Below are positions 8,502-10,355 of a stretch of 10,355 nt of DNA, piece after piece. Every line of letters begins with the position of its first letter. The stretch's first letter is position 1. The position numbers and the translations under genes are program-made. The stretch is from NCBI GenBank assembly GCA_011391855.1, contig JAABPT010000431.1, positions 1 through 10,355 on the forward strand. Direction: 5' to 3'. The stretch comes from Burkholderiales bacterium. Lineage in GTDB: Bacteria; Pseudomonadota; Gammaproteobacteria; Burkholderiales; Burkholderiaceae_C. The notes under the pieces were generated by a model. That model did not search any database. It saw only the letters and a list, made by a program, of their open reading frames with translations, and had not been told where the DNA came from.

Positions 8502-9527
8502 TCAGCGCAGCGGCGCCATTTCGCGCAGCGCCTTCACCGCACCGTCGCCGACGCCGGCACCGAAGCGCTTGGCCAGGCGCTCGGCCAGGTTCTTCTGCGG
8601 CGTGTAATCGATGATCTCTTCTGCCTTGATCACCTCGCGCGCCACGTAGTCCAGGCCGCCCAGATGGTCGGCCAGGCCCATCCTGATGGCTTCCTCGCCG
8701 TTCCAGAACAGGCCCGAGAAGGTCTCGGGCGTCTCCTTCAGGCGCTCGCCTCGACCTTCCTTGACGACCCGGATGAACTGCTGGTGGATCTGGTCGATCA
8801 TGGCTTTGGCGTAGGCGGTCTGCTTTTCGCTCTGCGGGCTGAAGGGATCGAGCATGCCCTTGTTCTCGCCGGCCGTGAGCAAGCGGCGCTCGATGCCCAG
8901 CTTGTCCATCAGGCCGGTGAAACCGAAACCGTCCATCAGCACGCCGATGCTGCCCACGATGCTGGCCTTGTCGACATAGATCTCGTCGGCCGCCACGGCA
9001 ATGTAGTAGGCGCCGGAGGCACAAACTTCCTCGACCACGGCGTAGACCTTCTTGTCGTGCAAGGCCTTCAGGCGCCGGATCTCGTCGTTGACGATGCCGC
9101 TTTGCACGGGGCTGCCACCGGGCGAGTTGATGCGCAGCACCACGGCCTGCGCGCCTTCGTCCTCGAAGGCGATGCGCAAGGCCGAGATCAGGGCCTCGGC
9201 GTTGGCTTCGCTGTCGTCGGCGATCTCGCCGCGCACCTCGATCAGTGCGGTGTGCGGCGTGCTCGGCGCCGTGGGTGCCAGGCGGTCGGACAGCAGCGCC
9301 CAGGCCACGGCCAGCGCCAGCCCCAGCCAGGCCAGGCGGAAAAAGATGCGCCAGCGCCGTTCGCTGCGCTGCTGGCGCAGCAGCTGCACCGCCACGCGTT
9401 CGAGCGTGGTTTCGAACGCAGCGCGCTCTGCAGGCGCACGGCCGCCCGGGACGGGCGGCGGAGCGGTTTCGGCAGCGGGCGGCGTCGGACCGGACGGCAG
9501 GATGGAATCGTCGGTGGAGGGGTTCAT
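8502..9527 (-). CDS. S49-family peptidase, SppA-like (signal peptide peptidase)
   Basis: The product has 341 residues from ATG 9527, which overlaps the Rieske gene stop as ATGA; an upstream in-frame start at 9590 would lie inside the Rieske gene and is less likely. A Pro/Ala-rich cytoplasmic lead is followed by one membrane anchor at about 61-80, so the protease domain should face the periplasm or outer membrane face. The domain shows HTALIEVRGEI, INSPGGSP, and the Ser-Lys dyad of short SppA: S171 in EEVCASGAYYIA and K223 in AGENKGMLDPFSP. The 52-residue spacing equals that of Bacillus subtilis SppA (S147, K199). The usual role is degrading leftover signal peptides and membrane fragments. It is followed by psd after 16 bases. 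The exact substrate is not deducible from sequence. Confidence 0.92.
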   Translation of the reverse strand: MNPSTDDSILPSGPTPPAAETAPPPVPGGRAPAERAAFETTLERVAVQLLRQQRSERRWRIFFRLAWLGLALAVAWALLSDRLAPTAPSTPHTALIEVRGEIADDSEANAEALISALRIAFEDEGAQAVVLRINSPGGSPVQSGIVNDEIRRLKALHDKKVYAVVEEVCASGAYYIAVAADEIYVDKASIVGSIGVLMDGFGFTGLMDKLGIERRLLTAGENKGMLDPFSPQSEKQTAYAKAMIDQIHQQFIRVVKEGRGERLKETPETFSGLFWNGEEAIRMGLADHLGGLDYVAREVIKAEEIIDYTPQKNLAERLAKRFGAGVGDGAVKALREMAPLR

Positions 9528-9943
9528 GGCAGGGTTTCGCTGGGCGCGGTGTCGAAGGGCACCGGCCGTATGTCCAGGGAAGGATACCAATACACCTGTC
9601 CGTCAAGCTCCCGCACGGCCACCGGCTTCAGCCGGCCGCGGCCGCAGGGGCCGCCGACGCAGCGGCCGTTGGCCGGCTCGTAGGTGGCACCGTGGATGGA
9701 GCAGACGATCCAGCGCTGGTCGGTGTCGAGGAATTCACCGGGCTGCCAGTCCATCTCGGCCGCCACGTGGACGCAGCGGTTGAGGTAGCCGATCAACTGG
9801 CCGTCGAAGCGCAGCGCAAAGGCGCGCACCGGGCGGCCGTGTTCCAGCACGTCCCAGACCCAGGCACGGCCGCGCTCCACGATGTCGGTGGAGGCGCAAA
9901 GTGCTTCGCCGACGCCGCAGACCGTCTGCTCAGGCGCCGTCAC
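9524..9943 (-). CDS. Rieske [2Fe-2S] domain protein
   Basis: The product is a 139-residue small ferredoxin-type protein. The Rieske cluster ligands are C57 and H59 (RCVHV) and C81 and H84 (CSIHG); this matches the CxH...CxxH pattern of stand-alone and dioxygenase-type Rieske proteins. There is no signal peptide or membrane segment, so it is probably cytoplasmic. It starts with GTG at 9943, overlapping the stop of the HAD gene as GTGA, and ends in an ATGA overlap with the S49 peptidase start, which makes coupled translation likely. I recall this HAD-Rieske-SppA order in other Burkholderiales, but the redox partner is unknown. Function beyond electron transfer cannot be assigned. Confidence 0.88.
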   Translation of the reverse strand: MTAPEQTVCGVGEALCASTDIVERGRAWVWDVLEHGRPVRAFALRFDGQLIGYLNRCVHVAAEMDWQPGEFLDTDQRWIVCSIHGATYEPANGRCVGGPCGRGRLKPVAVRELDGQVYWYPSLDIRPVPFDTAPSETLP

Positions 9944-10140
9944 GCGTGTTCCAGCAGCCAGTCGTGCAGTTCGCGCGTCGAATGCGCCAGGAACAGCGGC
10001 CCGTGGTCGCGCAGCGCCTGCGTATCGTGGGCGCCGTAGCTCACCGCCACGCGCGCCGTGCCGGCATTCACGGCCAGTTGCAGGTCGTGCGTGGTGTCGC
10101 CGATCATCAGCGTGCGCTGCGGCTCGGCGCCGAATCCGTG
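9940..10140 (-). pseudogene. HAD-family phosphatase, C-terminal fragment only
   Basis: The last 65 or so residues of a HAD hydrolase (phosphoglycolate-phosphatase-like) are present: GFGAEPQRTLMIGDTTHDLQ, with the motif IV GDxxxD acid residues, then AVNAGTARVAVSYGAHD and a C-terminus of WLLEHA. The nucleophile motif DxDGT, the cap and the motif III lysine are absent. In the direction of the missing N-terminus the sequence changes near 10120-10140 into a plus-strand GltD-like reading frame. The frame remains open to an ATG at 10200, but those added residues are antisense to the GltD-like sequence and are not HAD-like. The stop overlaps the Rieske start. The truncation may be real or an assembly join. 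Confidence 0.75.
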
Positions 10141-10355
10141 CACTGCATCTACCGCCGCAGCAAGACCGAGGCGCCGGCGCGGGCCGAGGAGATCCACCAT
10201 GCCGAACAGGAAGGCGTGGACTTCAACTGGCTCACGAGCCCGATCGAGATCCTGGCCGATGCCCAGGGCAGCGTGCGGGCGCTGCGCTGCGTGCGCATGG
10301 AACTGGGTGAGCCCGACGCTTCGGGCCGGCGCAAGCCGGTGCCGGTGCCGGGCAG
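10123..10355 (+). pseudogene. GltD-like FAD/NAD(P) oxidoreductase, internal fragment
   Basis: On the plus strand the frame reads ALRLGAESVHCIYRRSKTE, then APARAEEIHHAEQEGVDF, NWLTSPIEILAD, and RMELGEPDASGRRKPVPVPG before the window ends. This is the middle of glutamate synthase small-subunit-type oxidoreductases (NADPH-binding region and the following linker), which transfer electrons from NADPH through flavin and Fe-S centres. No start, N-terminal Fe-S cysteines or FAD site is present upstream, because the sequence changes there to the HAD gene on the other strand. The 3' end is cut by the window. It may be a gene fragment or the result of a misassembled contig end. Confidence 0.7.

Noticed and set aside
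10141..10200. N-terminal extension of the HAD frame to an ATG at 10200
   Set aside because: The added residues are antisense to a well-conserved GltD-like segment and show no HAD motif, so this is not the true start.

Overview
The window is GC-rich DNA (roughly two thirds G+C by eye) with dense, often overlapping genes. Gene content and protein sequences suggest a betaproteobacterium of the order Burkholderiales, probably close to Comamonadaceae. This placement rests on recognition of protein families and repeat styles, not on a search. Both ends of the window cut through genes.

Region 1 (1-1924, minus strand): the N-terminal 641 residues of a large membrane protein. It is an NCS1-type (purine/cytosine/allantoin permease family) transporter fold, followed by a cysteine cluster and one more membrane helix, and it runs off the window. 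The extra parts suggest a transporter-like sensor, possibly a histidine kinase, but the decisive domain lies outside. It is divergent from the urease operon.

Region 2 (2050-6512, plus strand): a urease operon, ureA-ureB-ureC-ureE-ureF-ureG. UreABC form the nickel enzyme that hydrolyses urea to ammonia and carbamate. UreE, UreF and UreG deliver nickel and drive GTP-dependent activation. UreD (UreH), normally needed with UreF and UreG, is not in the window. Three oddities sit in this operon. First, a hairpin-rich repeat-like segment lies between ureB and ureC, flanked by TGATG direct repeats, and carries a 23-codon mini-ORF that links the two genes. Second, a REP-like palindrome lies in frame inside ureC. 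Third, an apparent one-base deletion in the His-rich tail of ureE makes its frame run into ureF instead of stopping directly before it.

Region 3 (6589-7089, plus strand): a BON-LysM protein resembling Kbp/YgaU, with its own strong ribosome binding site. It converges on region 4 across a strong hairpin.

Region 4 (7108 to about 10140, minus strand): a compact operon, read from right to left. It holds the C-terminal part of a HAD phosphatase, a Rieske [2Fe-2S] protein, an S49 (SppA-like) peptidase, phosphatidylserine decarboxylase, and a decayed EamA/DMT-family transporter. Three neighbouring pairs overlap by ATGA or GTGA.

Region 5 (about 10120-10355, plus strand): an internal fragment of a GltD-like FAD/NAD(P) oxidoreductase. 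It joins head-on to the truncated HAD gene with no gene start on either side, so this is a rearrangement or a chimeric assembly join. Together with the ureE frameshift and the twice-deleted EamA gene, it means the raw sequence quality should be checked before these lesions are read as biology.
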